A stretch of 64,000 nucleotides of DNA, from assembly GCA_046290575.1 (NCBI GenBank), contig JBKAGX010000004.1, positions 175,813-239,812 of the forward strand. Reading direction: 5' to 3'. The DNA is from JANQQJ01 sp046290575 (GTDB lineage: Bacteria > Pseudomonadota > Alphaproteobacteria > SMXS01). The notes beneath the pieces were generated by a model. That model saw only the letters and a list, made by a program, of their open reading frames with translations, searched no databases and was not told the DNA's origin. Made by a program: the position numbers and the translations under genes. Positions 53,136 through 61,273 of the stretch are shown here, piece by piece; the stretch's first letter is position 1, and each line of letters opens with the position of its first letter.

Positions 53136-54145
53136 CTATTTGAAACCTCGACCAGTTTCGCCAGCGTCTCGCGGGCCTGGCCGGAGTCGATCGCTTCACT
53201 GGCGTGTGCGATTCCATCACCCAGATTATCGGCCTTGCCGGCCACGATCAGGGCGGCACCGCTGTTAATCAGTACGATATCGCGATAGGCGCCAGTTTCG
53301 CCGTCGAACAGGGCTGTGATGGCCTGAGCGTTCTCCGCCGGTTCGCCGCCCACCAGATCCTGGGGATCTGCCAGTGGAATACCAAAGTCCTGCGGATCGA
53401 TCTCAAAAGTAGAAAGGTCGCTGTGATTAAGGGCGGCGACTTTGGTGGTGCCGGTGGTGGTAATTTCGTCCAGGCCGTCGCTGCCATGCACTACCCACAC
53501 CCGTTCGGAGCCAAGCTTCTGCAGCACCTGCGCCATGGGTTCGACCCAGAAGGCGTCGAAGACGCCGAGCAACTGGCGTTTGGCGCCCGCAGGATTGGAG
53601 AGCGGGCCCAACAGATTAAAGATGGTCCTGATGCCCAGTTCGCCGCGCACCGGACCGACATGACGCATTGCGCCGTGGTGCTTGGGCGCGAACAGAAAGC
53701 CGATGCCGGCCTCCCCGATGCACTGCTCCACCACCGGGATCGGGCAGTTGATGTTGACGCCCAACTGCGCCAGCACGTCGGCGGCGCCTGATTTCGACGA
53801 CGCCGCTTTGTTGCCATGCTTGGCGACCGGTACGCCACAGGCCGCAACAACAAGCGCGGCCGCAGATGAGATGTTGTAGGTGCCCGAGCCGTCACCGCCG
53901 GTGCCGCAGGTGTCGACAGCATCGTCTGGCGCGGTGATCTTCTCCGCCTTGCTGCGCATCACCCGGGCTGCAGCGGTGATCTCATCCACTGTCTCACCGC
54001 GAATGCGCAACGCCATCAACAGCGCGCCAATCTGTGCCGCCGTCGCGTTTCCGGACATCATGGTGTCGAAGGCGGACTCGGTCTCCGTTTCGCTCAATGT
54101 CAGGCCTGTTGAGGCCTTGGCGATGATCTCTTTGAAGTCAGTCAT
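53132..54145 (-). CDS. trpD: Anthranilate phosphoribosyltransferase
   Basis: Transfers phosphoribose from PRPP to anthranilate. The PRPP site DTCGTGGDGSGTYNISS near residue 79 and KHGNKAASSKSGAADVL near residue 105 are complete; the metal-binding DE pair is in HGSDGLDEITTTG. I prefer ATG 54145, giving 337 residues; a GTG at 54157 in frame is an alternative. It lies 15 bases after trpG and overlaps trpC. Confidence 0.96.
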   Translation of the reverse strand: MTDFKEIIAKASTGLTLSETETESAFDTMMSGNATAAQIGALLMALRIRGETVDEITAAARVMRSKAEKITAPDDAVDTCGTGGDGSGTYNISSAAALVVAACGVPVAKHGNKAASSKSGAADVLAQLGVNINCPIPVVEQCIGEAGIGFLFAPKHHGAMRHVGPVRGELGIRTIFNLLGPLSNPAGAKRQLLGVFDAFWVEPMAQVLQKLGSERVWVVHGSDGLDEITTTGTTKVAALNHSDLSTFEIDPQDFGIPLADPQDLVGGEPAENAQAITALFDGETGAYRDIVLINSGAALIVAGKADNLGDGIAHASEAIDSGQARETLAKLVEVSNR

Positions 54146-54160
54146 TGGAGAAATCACCCA

Positions 54161-54745
54161 TCAGGCCGCGTTCCGGGTCCGGGCACGGGTAATGAAATTC
54201 CGCAGCAGATCATGCCCGCATTCAGAGGCGATACTCTCCGGGTGAAACTGGACGCCATGCATTTCATATTGCTTGTGTTCAACACCCATGATGATCCCAT
54301 CATCGGTCCAGGCGGTAATCTCGAAGCAGTCGGGCAGGGAACTGCGCTCGGCGATCAGCGAATGGTAGCGCGTCGCATCGAAGCGTTCGGGAAGACCCGC
54401 AAAGATACCGTGACCATTATTGGTCACCGGGCTGACCTTGCCGTGCATCAGGGTCGGTGCACGGACGATTCTCCCGCCGAATGCCTGGACCATGGACTGG
54501 TGCCCCAGACAAACCCCGAGCATGGGAATTTTCCCGGCAGCTGCAGCGACCAGATCCAGACAAATTCCGGCTTCATTGGGGGTACAGGGGCCTGGCGACA
54601 TGATAATCCCGTCCGGCGCGAGCTGGATAATCTCGTCAACTGTCTTATCATCATTGCGGTGCACGACAATGTCCGCCCCCAATTCCGCCAGATAGTGGAA
54701 CAGGTTGTAGGTGAAACTGTCGTAATTATCGATCAGGACAAACAT
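54161..54745 (-). CDS. trpG: Anthranilate synthase glutaminase component
   Basis: Releases ammonia from glutamine for TrpE, making anthranilate from chorismate. The class I glutamine amidotransferase motifs are IDNYDSFTYNL at the N-terminus, the nucleophile cysteine in GVCLGHQSMVQAFGG near residue 83, and HPES in GVQFHPESIAS near residue 170. The start ATG 54745 gives 194 residues, the usual length; the frame is open farther upstream. The same protein often also serves p-aminobenzoate synthesis. A promoter lies just upstream. Confidence 0.96.
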   Translation of the reverse strand: MFVLIDNYDSFTYNLFHYLAELGADIVVHRNDDKTVDEIIQLAPDGIIMSPGPCTPNEAGICLDLVAAAAGKIPMLGVCLGHQSMVQAFGGRIVRAPTLMHGKVSPVTNNGHGIFAGLPERFDATRYHSLIAERSSLPDCFEITAWTDDGIIMGVEHKQYEMHGVQFHPESIASECGHDLLRNFITRARTRNAA

Positions 54746-54771
54746 TTTCGGGGCCTTTGCGTTCAGGGTCT

Positions 54772-54801
54772 TATATAGGCGATTTGCGTCGTTTCTGTCA
54801 G
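54772..54801 (-). promoter_or_regulatory. Predicted promoter of the trpGDC-moaC-moeA unit
   Basis: On the minus strand CTGACA (54801 to 54796) and TATATA (54777 to 54772) are spaced by 18 bases, about 27 bases before the trpG start codon. It would make trpG independent of trpE, which lies beyond two opposite-strand genes. Confidence 0.5.
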
Positions 54802-54853
54802 CAAAACGAGTAGGGCGTTGCGCGCCGGTCTGCTGAGGGCGTAGAACAGGACC

Positions 54854-55870
54854 TTGCCACGCAAACGCCGAAAATCCCGGGTCACCCGCTCCAATCTGCC
54901 GCTCCTTCTGACCGGGCTGTTCCTGGTCGCAGCCGTCGTGCTGTTTTTTGTGGTCGGCGGCGAAGAAGAGGGTGAGGGTAGTACCGTCGATATTCCCGTG
55001 ATTGTTGCCCCCGCACCGCCGCCTGACGCGCCGGCAGAGCAAGAGGGCGATCCGATCGGCGACCTGATCGCGTCACTGGACCCGGAACCAGCACCGTTTC
55101 CAAAGGACGTGCCAGCCTGGCGACGGTTCGCCGTCGCAGCGCCGCCAGACGATGGCCGGCCGATGGTGGCGATTGTCATCGATGATGTCGGTTTGAACGC
55201 AGACCGCGCCGCCGATACGGTGGCGCTGCCTGCCCCTGTCACCCTGGCGTTGTTGCCCTATGCGGAAAACCTTCCCGCGCTTGCCGCTAAAGCCCGTGGC
55301 GCGGGACATGAGCTTCTCGTCCATGTGCCTATGCAGCCGGGTGACTCATCGGTGGACCCGGGGCCGCATGCTTTGAAACTGGGACTGGACGAAGCAGAAC
55401 TGCGCAAACGGCTGGACTGGAATCTGTCCCGGTTTGACGGTTATGTCGGCTTCAACAACCATATGGGCAGCGGTTTTACGGCCGATTCGGCAGGGATGCG
55501 TGTTGTCATCGATGAAGCGCACCGGCGCGGCCTGCTGTTCCTCGATTCGCGGACCACCAAGGAGACCAAGGGCCGGGCCCTTGCCGAAGCAGCGGGCGTG
55601 CCGGTGATCGAGCGGCAGGTTTTTCTGGATAACGATATCAGCGCTGAAAGCATCCGCGCCCAACTTGCAACGGCCGAGAAGATTGCAGAGGAGAAAGGCG
55701 CCGCACTGGTGATCGGCCATCCCCACGCTGTAACCATCGCAGTTTTGCGGGAATGGCTCGCCGCGAACGAAGATTTCGCTGTCGTGCCGGTGTCCACACT
55801 GGTGAGACGCGGTGTTGGCGGTAATGGTGGCGATGTCGACCCCGCTTATTCGGATAGCTCAGGGTATTAG
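54854..55870 (+). CDS. Divergent polysaccharide deacetylase family protein (YibQ-like)
   Basis: A 338-residue protein with one N-terminal membrane anchor (about residues 15-35) after a basic start, then a Pro/Ala-rich linker and a beta/alpha barrel domain from about residue 95. The domain shows VAIVIDDVGLNA, HELLVHVPMQP and YVGFNNHMGSGFT, and later VIGHPHAVT, typical of the divergent polysaccharide deacetylase (DUF610/YibQ) family. Its biochemical role is not settled. The start is TTG 54854. It is divergent from trpG and sits in the same direction as the next gene. Confidence 0.85.
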   Translation: MPRKRRKSRVTRSNLPLLLTGLFLVAAVVLFFVVGGEEEGEGSTVDIPVIVAPAPPPDAPAEQEGDPIGDLIASLDPEPAPFPKDVPAWRRFAVAAPPDDGRPMVAIVIDDVGLNADRAADTVALPAPVTLALLPYAENLPALAAKARGAGHELLVHVPMQPGDSSVDPGPHALKLGLDEAELRKRLDWNLSRFDGYVGFNNHMGSGFTADSAGMRVVIDEAHRRGLLFLDSRTTKETKGRALAEAAGVPVIERQVFLDNDISAESIRAQLATAEKIAEEKGAALVIGHPHAVTIAVLREWLAANEDFAVVPVSTLVRRGVGGNGGDVDPAYSDSSGY

Positions 55871-55919
55871 ACCAAGTCTGGATACGGTATCGTCCCGTCA
55901 GACCTAGAGGGGACGGAAC

Positions 55920-56396
55920 ATGGAAGACGTAACACGACTGCTTGCTATAGAAGACATCAAGCAGCTGAAATCCCGCTATTTCCGGGCGATTGACACGCAT
56001 GATTGGGAGCTGCTGGCGACGGTGTTTGCCGAGGACGCGGTGTTTGATTTCACAGAGGCGAACTTTGACCCGAATTTTCCCGACCCTGACCGCACTGTGA
56101 CGCCACCGGTTCATGGACGAGACGCCATTGTCGATGCCGTCAGGACCGCCCTGAACGAAGCGGCAAGCGCACATCACGGCCATCTTCCTGAAATCGAGGT
56201 GACCTCCGAAACCACGGCAAAGGGGATCATCCCCATGGAGGATAATGTCCGCAATGTCAGCGGGGCAGTCGATTTTCAGCTCAAAGGCTATGGTTATTAC
56301 GAGGAAACCTACGAGAAGATCGACGGGCGTTGGCAGATCAAAACGTCGTTCATCCGGCGGCTCTGGGTTGACCTGTCAGGCCAGACCAAAGTCTAG
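55920..56396 (+). CDS. SnoaL-like (NTF2-fold) protein
   Basis: A 158-residue protein of the SnoaL-like/NTF2 fold. The N-terminal helix IEDIKQLKSRYFRAIDTHDWELLATVF is the typical opening, followed by FAEDAVFDF, a gap region and the strands YYEETYEKIDGRWQI near the end. Members include small cyclases, dehydratases and dioxygenase subunits, so no reaction can be assigned. Its stop codon is three bases from that of convergent trpE. It may be cotranscribed with the YibQ-like gene 49 bases upstream. Confidence 0.8.
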   Translation: MEDVTRLLAIEDIKQLKSRYFRAIDTHDWELLATVFAEDAVFDFTEANFDPNFPDPDRTVTPPVHGRDAIVDAVRTALNEAASAHHGHLPEIEVTSETTAKGIIPMEDNVRNVSGAVDFQLKGYGYYEETYEKIDGRWQIKTSFIRRLWVDLSGQTKV

Positions 56397-56399
56397 CTG

Positions 56400-57920
56400 C
56401 TACTGCCCGCGGCCTGGCGTGGCAGCAAAGCGAACGGCTTCTTCTGCGGCGCGGATCAGGGCGCGGGCCTTGGCACGGCATTCATTGTCTTCATAGTCCG
56501 GGTCGCTGTCGGCAACGATCCCGGCTCCGGCCTGGATATACATGGTCTCGTCTTTGACAATCGCGGTGCGCAGCACGATAGCGGTGTCCATGGTGCCGCC
56601 AGCGGAGAAATAACCGACACCGCCGGCATAAATGCCGCGTTTTTCGCGCTCCAGTTCGTCGATGATCTCCATCGCACGCACCTTGGGCGCGCCGGACACG
56701 GTACCCGCCGGAAACCCGCCGCATAATGCGTCAATCGCGTCATATTTCGGATCAATCTCACCAACGACGTTGGAAACGATGTGCATGACATGCGAGTAGA
56801 GCTCGATGGTGTTGCGGTCCGTGACTTGGACCGTGTTGGCCTTCGCCACACGGCCGACATCATTCCGGCCCAGATCGAGCAACATGAGATGCTCGGCAAG
56901 CTCTTTGGGATCGGCGAGCAATCCTGCGGCAATGTCCCGGTCTTCAGCAGGCGTCTCACCACGGGGACGAGTCCCGGCGATGGGCCGAATCGTCACTTCT
57001 CCGTCGCGCAATCGCACAAGGATTTCAGGGCTGGAGCCAACGACGGAGAAGCTGTCGAAATCCATGAAAAACATATAGGGCGACGGGTTTGTGCGTCGCA
57101 GCGCCCGGTAAAGGCTGAATGGGGGCAATGCAAAGGGCACCTCGAATCGCTGCGAGAGCACGACCTGAAAGATATCGCCTGCCGCGATGTAGTCTTTCGC
57201 CCGATCAACCATCACCAGATATTCGTCACGCGGGGTGTTCGATACCGGGTCGGGCAGGGCCTCTACATCCAAGCCGGTGCTGTGCGATAGCGGCAGCCCA
57301 TTGTCGAGTGCATCAATCGCCAGCCAGATGCGGTCTTGCGCCTGGCTATAGGCGGCATCAGCACTAACGCCATCCTGCGGGCGAACAGGGGTGACGAGCG
57401 TGATCACATCCTTGACCGAGTCGAATACCGCCATCAGCGTCGGGCGCACGAACAGACCGTCCGGCAGATCCAGCGGGTCCGGATTGACGTCCGGCAAGCG
57501 CTCCATCTGGCGGACCATGTCATAGCCCATATAACCGACCAGCCCCGCCGCCATGGGAGGCAGCTCTTCGGGAAGGTCAATCAGCGACTCATCGAGAAGC
57601 GACCGGATGGATGACAGGCTGTCCCGGCTGTCAGGCTCAAAATCGTCGGCATCATGCAGGGCGTGCCGGTTGATTTCAGGCTCATTCCCACGGCAGCGCC
57701 AGATCACATCCGGCATCAGGCCGATGATGGAGTAACGGCCTTTGGTGGCGCCGCCTTCAACCGATTCCAGCAGAAAACAATGGGTCTTGCCGTGAGAGAG
57801 CTTCAGAAATGCCGAAACCGGTGTTTCAAGGTCGGCAACCAGCGTCGTCCAGACAATTTGGGCCTTACCCGCACGATAGGACGCGCTGAAGGTCTCTGAA
57901 TTGGGGGCAATTTCGCTCAT
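56400..57920 (-). CDS. trpE: Anthranilate synthase component I
   Basis: Makes anthranilate from chorismate with ammonia from TrpG. The chorismate-binding domain has IAGTRPRGETPAEDRDIA near residue 320 and LLDLGRNDVGRVA; the C-terminal part has GGFPAGTVSGAPKVRAMEII. The N-terminal LLESVEGG near residue 53 belongs to the tryptophan feedback site. Length (506 residues) is normal. It follows ppiD by 46 bases with no leader peptide or attenuator visible, and is separated from trpG by two opposite-strand genes. Confidence 0.97.
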   Translation of the reverse strand: MSEIAPNSETFSASYRAGKAQIVWTTLVADLETPVSAFLKLSHGKTHCFLLESVEGGATKGRYSIIGLMPDVIWRCRGNEPEINRHALHDADDFEPDSRDSLSSIRSLLDESLIDLPEELPPMAAGLVGYMGYDMVRQMERLPDVNPDPLDLPDGLFVRPTLMAVFDSVKDVITLVTPVRPQDGVSADAAYSQAQDRIWLAIDALDNGLPLSHSTGLDVEALPDPVSNTPRDEYLVMVDRAKDYIAAGDIFQVVLSQRFEVPFALPPFSLYRALRRTNPSPYMFFMDFDSFSVVGSSPEILVRLRDGEVTIRPIAGTRPRGETPAEDRDIAAGLLADPKELAEHLMLLDLGRNDVGRVAKANTVQVTDRNTIELYSHVMHIVSNVVGEIDPKYDAIDALCGGFPAGTVSGAPKVRAMEIIDELEREKRGIYAGGVGYFSAGGTMDTAIVLRTAIVKDETMYIQAGAGIVADSDPDYEDNECRAKARALIRAAEEAVRFAATPGRGQ

Positions 57921-57966
57921 GACGCCACCAGCCGGGAATATCGCTCATTGCACCCAGGCTCCATTA

Positions 57967-59868
57967 CTACTGCGGTGTGAGCATCTGTGAGACCAGCGCC
58001 GGGTTCCGCGACATTGAATGTTCATCATAGATGTAGGCTTCATATTGAATGAAGATGTCGTTTTCCAGACTCCGCTGCAGAATCTCTTGCGTCGATTGGT
58101 AGGACGGGCTTTCGCGGTTGATGCTCGCGGCGCGGATATCAGCAAGTTTCGCAATGACATGACCATTCTCGAAGGCGTTCACACCATCAACAACGCCGCC
58201 TTCCTCTTCAGCGAAAAGCTGGTTCACCATATCTTGAGTAAACGGTCCCGGGCGGCCCTGCATGGTGCGATAAAACGGGCTGGGTGTCCGGACGAGCACG
58301 GCACCGGCTTTTTCAGCGGCGTCCGCCATGGATGTCCCGGCACGCACTTCCGCTGCCAGGCTCTCTGCCAGCACTTTTGCGGCATCCAGACGCTGCGCAG
58401 CGATCCAGTCAGCTTCCACCTGATCGCGGACCTCATCAAAGGGACGCGGTTCGGATTCTGCTATATCGTCAACACGAATGATAAAGTAGCCATTATCGCC
58501 ATCGTCCTCCAGATCGATGAACTCATCGACACTGCGGGAAAAGGCTGATTCGAAGAAATCAGCCGATGCCGGGGCGGCCTCGACGACAGTGCCGGTCCGG
58601 TCAAGACCATCTCGATTGAGGGCAGGGATGGTCGTTACATCGAGCGACAGGGTTTCAGCCAGATCTTCAATCGTCGCACCGGCGGTGATTTCTTCATTAG
58701 CGAGAACAACAAGATCGTCGATTTTGTATCCGGCTTCCCGCTCTGTCACCAACGCGACCAATTCCTCGCGCACATCCTCAAGCGTCTCCACCTGAGCATC
58801 GGCAGCCCCCTGGACATCGAAGATCACCCAGCCCAAGGGAGTCTCAACCGGCTCGGTGACCGTGCCACGGTCTGCTGAAAACGCTACATTGACGGCGTCT
58901 TCACCCAGATATTCGATAGCACTTCGCTCAACGTCGCCAAGCGCAGCCTCTGCGCTGGAAAGGCCCGCACTGGTTGCGGTTTCCATGAAATCAGCGCCGT
59001 TCGCGATGCTTTCATAGAGAGACCGCGCTTCTTCCTCAGAATCGACCATGATCTGATTGAGTTTCCGCGTCGCAGCCGTTTCTCCACCGGCATAGCCATC
59101 GTCGTAGGCTTCCTGGATCATCGCTTCGGTCACCTCGACCTGGCTGGCGACGCTTTCCGGAGTCAACCGCAGGAAGGTCAGCGCACGATATTCAGGGCGC
59201 ATATAGTCATTGATCTGCGCGTCGTAATAGGCCCGCAAATCTGCGTCACTCGGCGTAGCGATATCGGTAACGTTGGCGCTCGCCACAACGAAGTACTCCG
59301 CCGTGCGGCCCTCAAACTGATACTCGTAAAGCGCCTCGATCATCGGCGTTGGTGTCACAACACCGCCCGTCAGCGTTTCGATCAGATCGGCACGGGACAG
59401 GTCCTTGCGCACTTCGCGCTCGAAGCTGGACGTCGAGTGGTCAGCGTTCCGGAGTTCCTGCTCATAAGCGAGCATGTCGAAATTACCGTCCAGATCGATA
59501 AAGATCGGGAGCTCCGCAATGGTCTTGCGGACCCGATCATCTGAAACCCGCAGACCCAGATCAGCGGCCCCCTGGTCAAGCGCCGCGGACAACACCAGCC
59601 GGTCAAGGATCACCTGATCCAACCCTTCGTCTATGGCATCCTGCACGGTGATGGGATCTTCGCGGTCGTTCTGAAGTCGCGCAAACTCCCTATTGAACAG
59701 GCGGCTATACTCCTGCTGAGTGACGCGCGCGTCACCAACCCGCGCGACCGATGATGTGCCACCGATGGTACCCGTCTGGACACCCCAGAGGGCAAAGCTC
59801 GCGATGATGAGAATCAACAAGATCCGCACCAACCAGGAATTGGTTCCTTCGCGGATGGCTCTTAGCAT
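57967..59868 (-). CDS. ppiD: PpiD/SurA-type periplasmic peptidyl-prolyl isomerase
   Basis: Membrane-anchored folding factor for envelope proteins. It begins MLRAIREGTNSWLVRI followed by one membrane helix, then a SurA-like N-terminal chaperone domain with AALDQGAADLGLRVSDD, and a parvulin-type domain with LGDVERSAIEYLGEDAVN and ETPLGWVIFDVQG around residues 320-360. I start at ATG 59868, where AAGGAG lies ten bases upstream, giving 633 residues; the frame opens 25 codons earlier. It precedes trpE as in many alphaproteobacteria. Confidence 0.92.
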   Translation of the reverse strand: MLRAIREGTNSWLVRILLILIIASFALWGVQTGTIGGTSSVARVGDARVTQQEYSRLFNREFARLQNDREDPITVQDAIDEGLDQVILDRLVLSAALDQGAADLGLRVSDDRVRKTIAELPIFIDLDGNFDMLAYEQELRNADHSTSSFEREVRKDLSRADLIETLTGGVVTPTPMIEALYEYQFEGRTAEYFVVASANVTDIATPSDADLRAYYDAQINDYMRPEYRALTFLRLTPESVASQVEVTEAMIQEAYDDGYAGGETAATRKLNQIMVDSEEEARSLYESIANGADFMETATSAGLSSAEAALGDVERSAIEYLGEDAVNVAFSADRGTVTEPVETPLGWVIFDVQGAADAQVETLEDVREELVALVTEREAGYKIDDLVVLANEEITAGATIEDLAETLSLDVTTIPALNRDGLDRTGTVVEAAPASADFFESAFSRSVDEFIDLEDDGDNGYFIIRVDDIAESEPRPFDEVRDQVEADWIAAQRLDAAKVLAESLAAEVRAGTSMADAAEKAGAVLVRTPSPFYRTMQGRPGPFTQDMVNQLFAEEEGGVVDGVNAFENGHVIAKLADIRAASINRESPSYQSTQEILQRSLENDIFIQYEAYIYDEHSMSRNPALVSQMLTPQ

Positions 59869-60030
59869 CCGTTCTTTTCTCCTTAAATTCGGGCAGGGGC
59901 CCGGAAATCCGGTATCAATTGGGCGCGCATCATAGTGAGGCACCTATGCCGCCGCAACCTGCAAGCTAGGCGTAGCGTTCACCGGCAGGCTTTGCTATCG
60001 GAAGGCAGCAAATGATGTTCGGAGGATGAC

Positions 60031-60788
60031 ATGGCAGATGCGATCCGCCCCCTGGTGGCAGGCAACTGGAAAATGAACGGCACGATTGCCAGCGGCGACG
60101 AAGCGCGGGCCATGGCCACCGGACTGGCTGGACTGGGCGGCGTCAATTGTGACGTACTGATCTGCCCGCCAGCGACACTGGTTGGCTATCTGGCCCGAAC
60201 GCTGGCAGAGAGTGACATTTCGGTCGGCGGGCAGGATTGCCATACGGCAGAATCCGGGGCCCACACGGGGGATATCGCCGCCGAGATGCTGGCCGACGTT
60301 GGGGCGACGGCTGTCATTGTCGGACATTCAGAGCGGCGCCAGGACCACGGGGAAACCGACGCGGTGGTTCTTGCCAAGGCGCAGGCCGCCTGGCGCGCCG
60401 GCCTGACGGCGATTATCTGCGTCGGCGAGACCGAACAGCAACGCGATGCAGGCGATGCCCTCGACGTGGTGCGGTCGCAGATCGCCGGATCGGTCCCACA
60501 GGCGCCATGCCCGAAAATACTGTTCTCGCCTATGAGCCGGTCTGGGCGATCGGGACGGGCAAGACGCCGACCGCAGAAGATGTAGCCGAAGTTCATGACG
60601 CCGCGCGCGCGGCGCTGGGTGATGCCCTGGGTGATGAAGGGGCGGCCATGCGCATTCTATATGGCGGGTCGGTCAAACCCACGAATGCTGCCGAGCTGAT
60701 GGCGGCCTCGAACGTCAATGGAGCGCTGGTCGGCGGCGCGAGCCTGAGAGCCGATGACTTTTTGGGGATCGTGAAGGCCTATTGTTGA
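60031..60788 (+). pseudogene. tpiA: Triosephosphate isomerase, one-base frameshift
   Basis: Glycolytic enzyme that interconverts dihydroxyacetone phosphate and glyceraldehyde 3-phosphate. The first frame (from ATG 60031) has AGNWKMNGT and the electrophile-histidine loop IVGHSERR, then runs into nonsense after GSVPQA and stops at 60585. The second frame continues with AMPENTVLAYEPVWAIGTG (catalytic glutamate), YGGSVKPTNAAEL and GALVGGASL, ending at 60788. One base appears to be missing near 60500-60504. The joined product would be about 252 residues, normal for the family. It is either a sequencing or assembly error or a damaged gene; a programmed shift is unlikely, since no slippery heptamer is visible. 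Confidence 0.9.
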
Positions 60789-60833
60789 TGAACTGGCGGG
60801 TTGGTTAACTCACCGACAATAACCATGTGGCGC

Positions 60834-60863
60834 GGCCGGGGGCTTTGGTGTAAAAGCCCGGCC
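60834..60863 (+). other. Hairpin between tpiA and secG
   Basis: GGCCGGG (60834-60840) pairs with CCCGGCC (60857-60863), with inner CTTT/AAAA pairing. No T run follows, so read-through into secG is expected. Confidence 0.5.
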
Positions 60864-60885
60864 AAACCAAAGCAGACGGAAAACA

Positions 60886-61230
60886 ATGCAGCCCATTATC
60901 CTAGTCATTCATCTGGTGCTCGCCATCGCCCTGGTGGTCGTCATTCTGATGCAACGCTCTGAAGGCGGCGCCGCCAACCTGACCGGTGGCGGGGGTGGCG
61001 GCATGGGCGGTTTCATGTCGGTTCGCGGTGCGGGCAACTTCCTGACAAAACTGACCACCTATCTCGCAATGGCGTTTATCGCAACAAGCCTGATCCTGGC
61101 GGTGTTCGCGGGGTCTGATGCAGGGCCGGCCTCGATCATGGAAGAAGCGGCACCAATGGTGCCGACCGAAGACGCGATCATCGACGAACCGGTTGAACCG
61201 GCTGTGCCGAGCGTGCCATTGTCGGAGTAA
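60886..61230 (+). CDS. secG: Preprotein translocase subunit SecG
   Basis: Small subunit of the SecYEG export channel. The 114-residue protein has two hydrophobic helices (about residues 3-21 and 54-74) joined by the glycine-rich loop with VILMQRSEGGAA and MGGFMSVRGAGNFLTKLTT, characteristic of the family. The C-terminal tail is acidic and proline-rich. The tpiA-secG-pyrG order is common in alphaproteobacteria. Confidence 0.94.
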   Translation: MQPIILVIHLVLAIALVVVILMQRSEGGAANLTGGGGGGMGGFMSVRGAGNFLTKLTTYLAMAFIATSLILAVFAGSDAGPASIMEEAAPMVPTEDAIIDEPVEPAVPSVPLSE

Positions 61231-61273
61231 TCCTCCCAACGAGACGACCAACACCCATGCCCGGCCCTGGTTC

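Noticed and set aside
60480..60520. Programmed ribosomal frameshift in tpiA
   Set aside because: There is no slippery heptamer or downstream pseudoknot, and no precedent in this family; a sequencing error or mutation is more likely.
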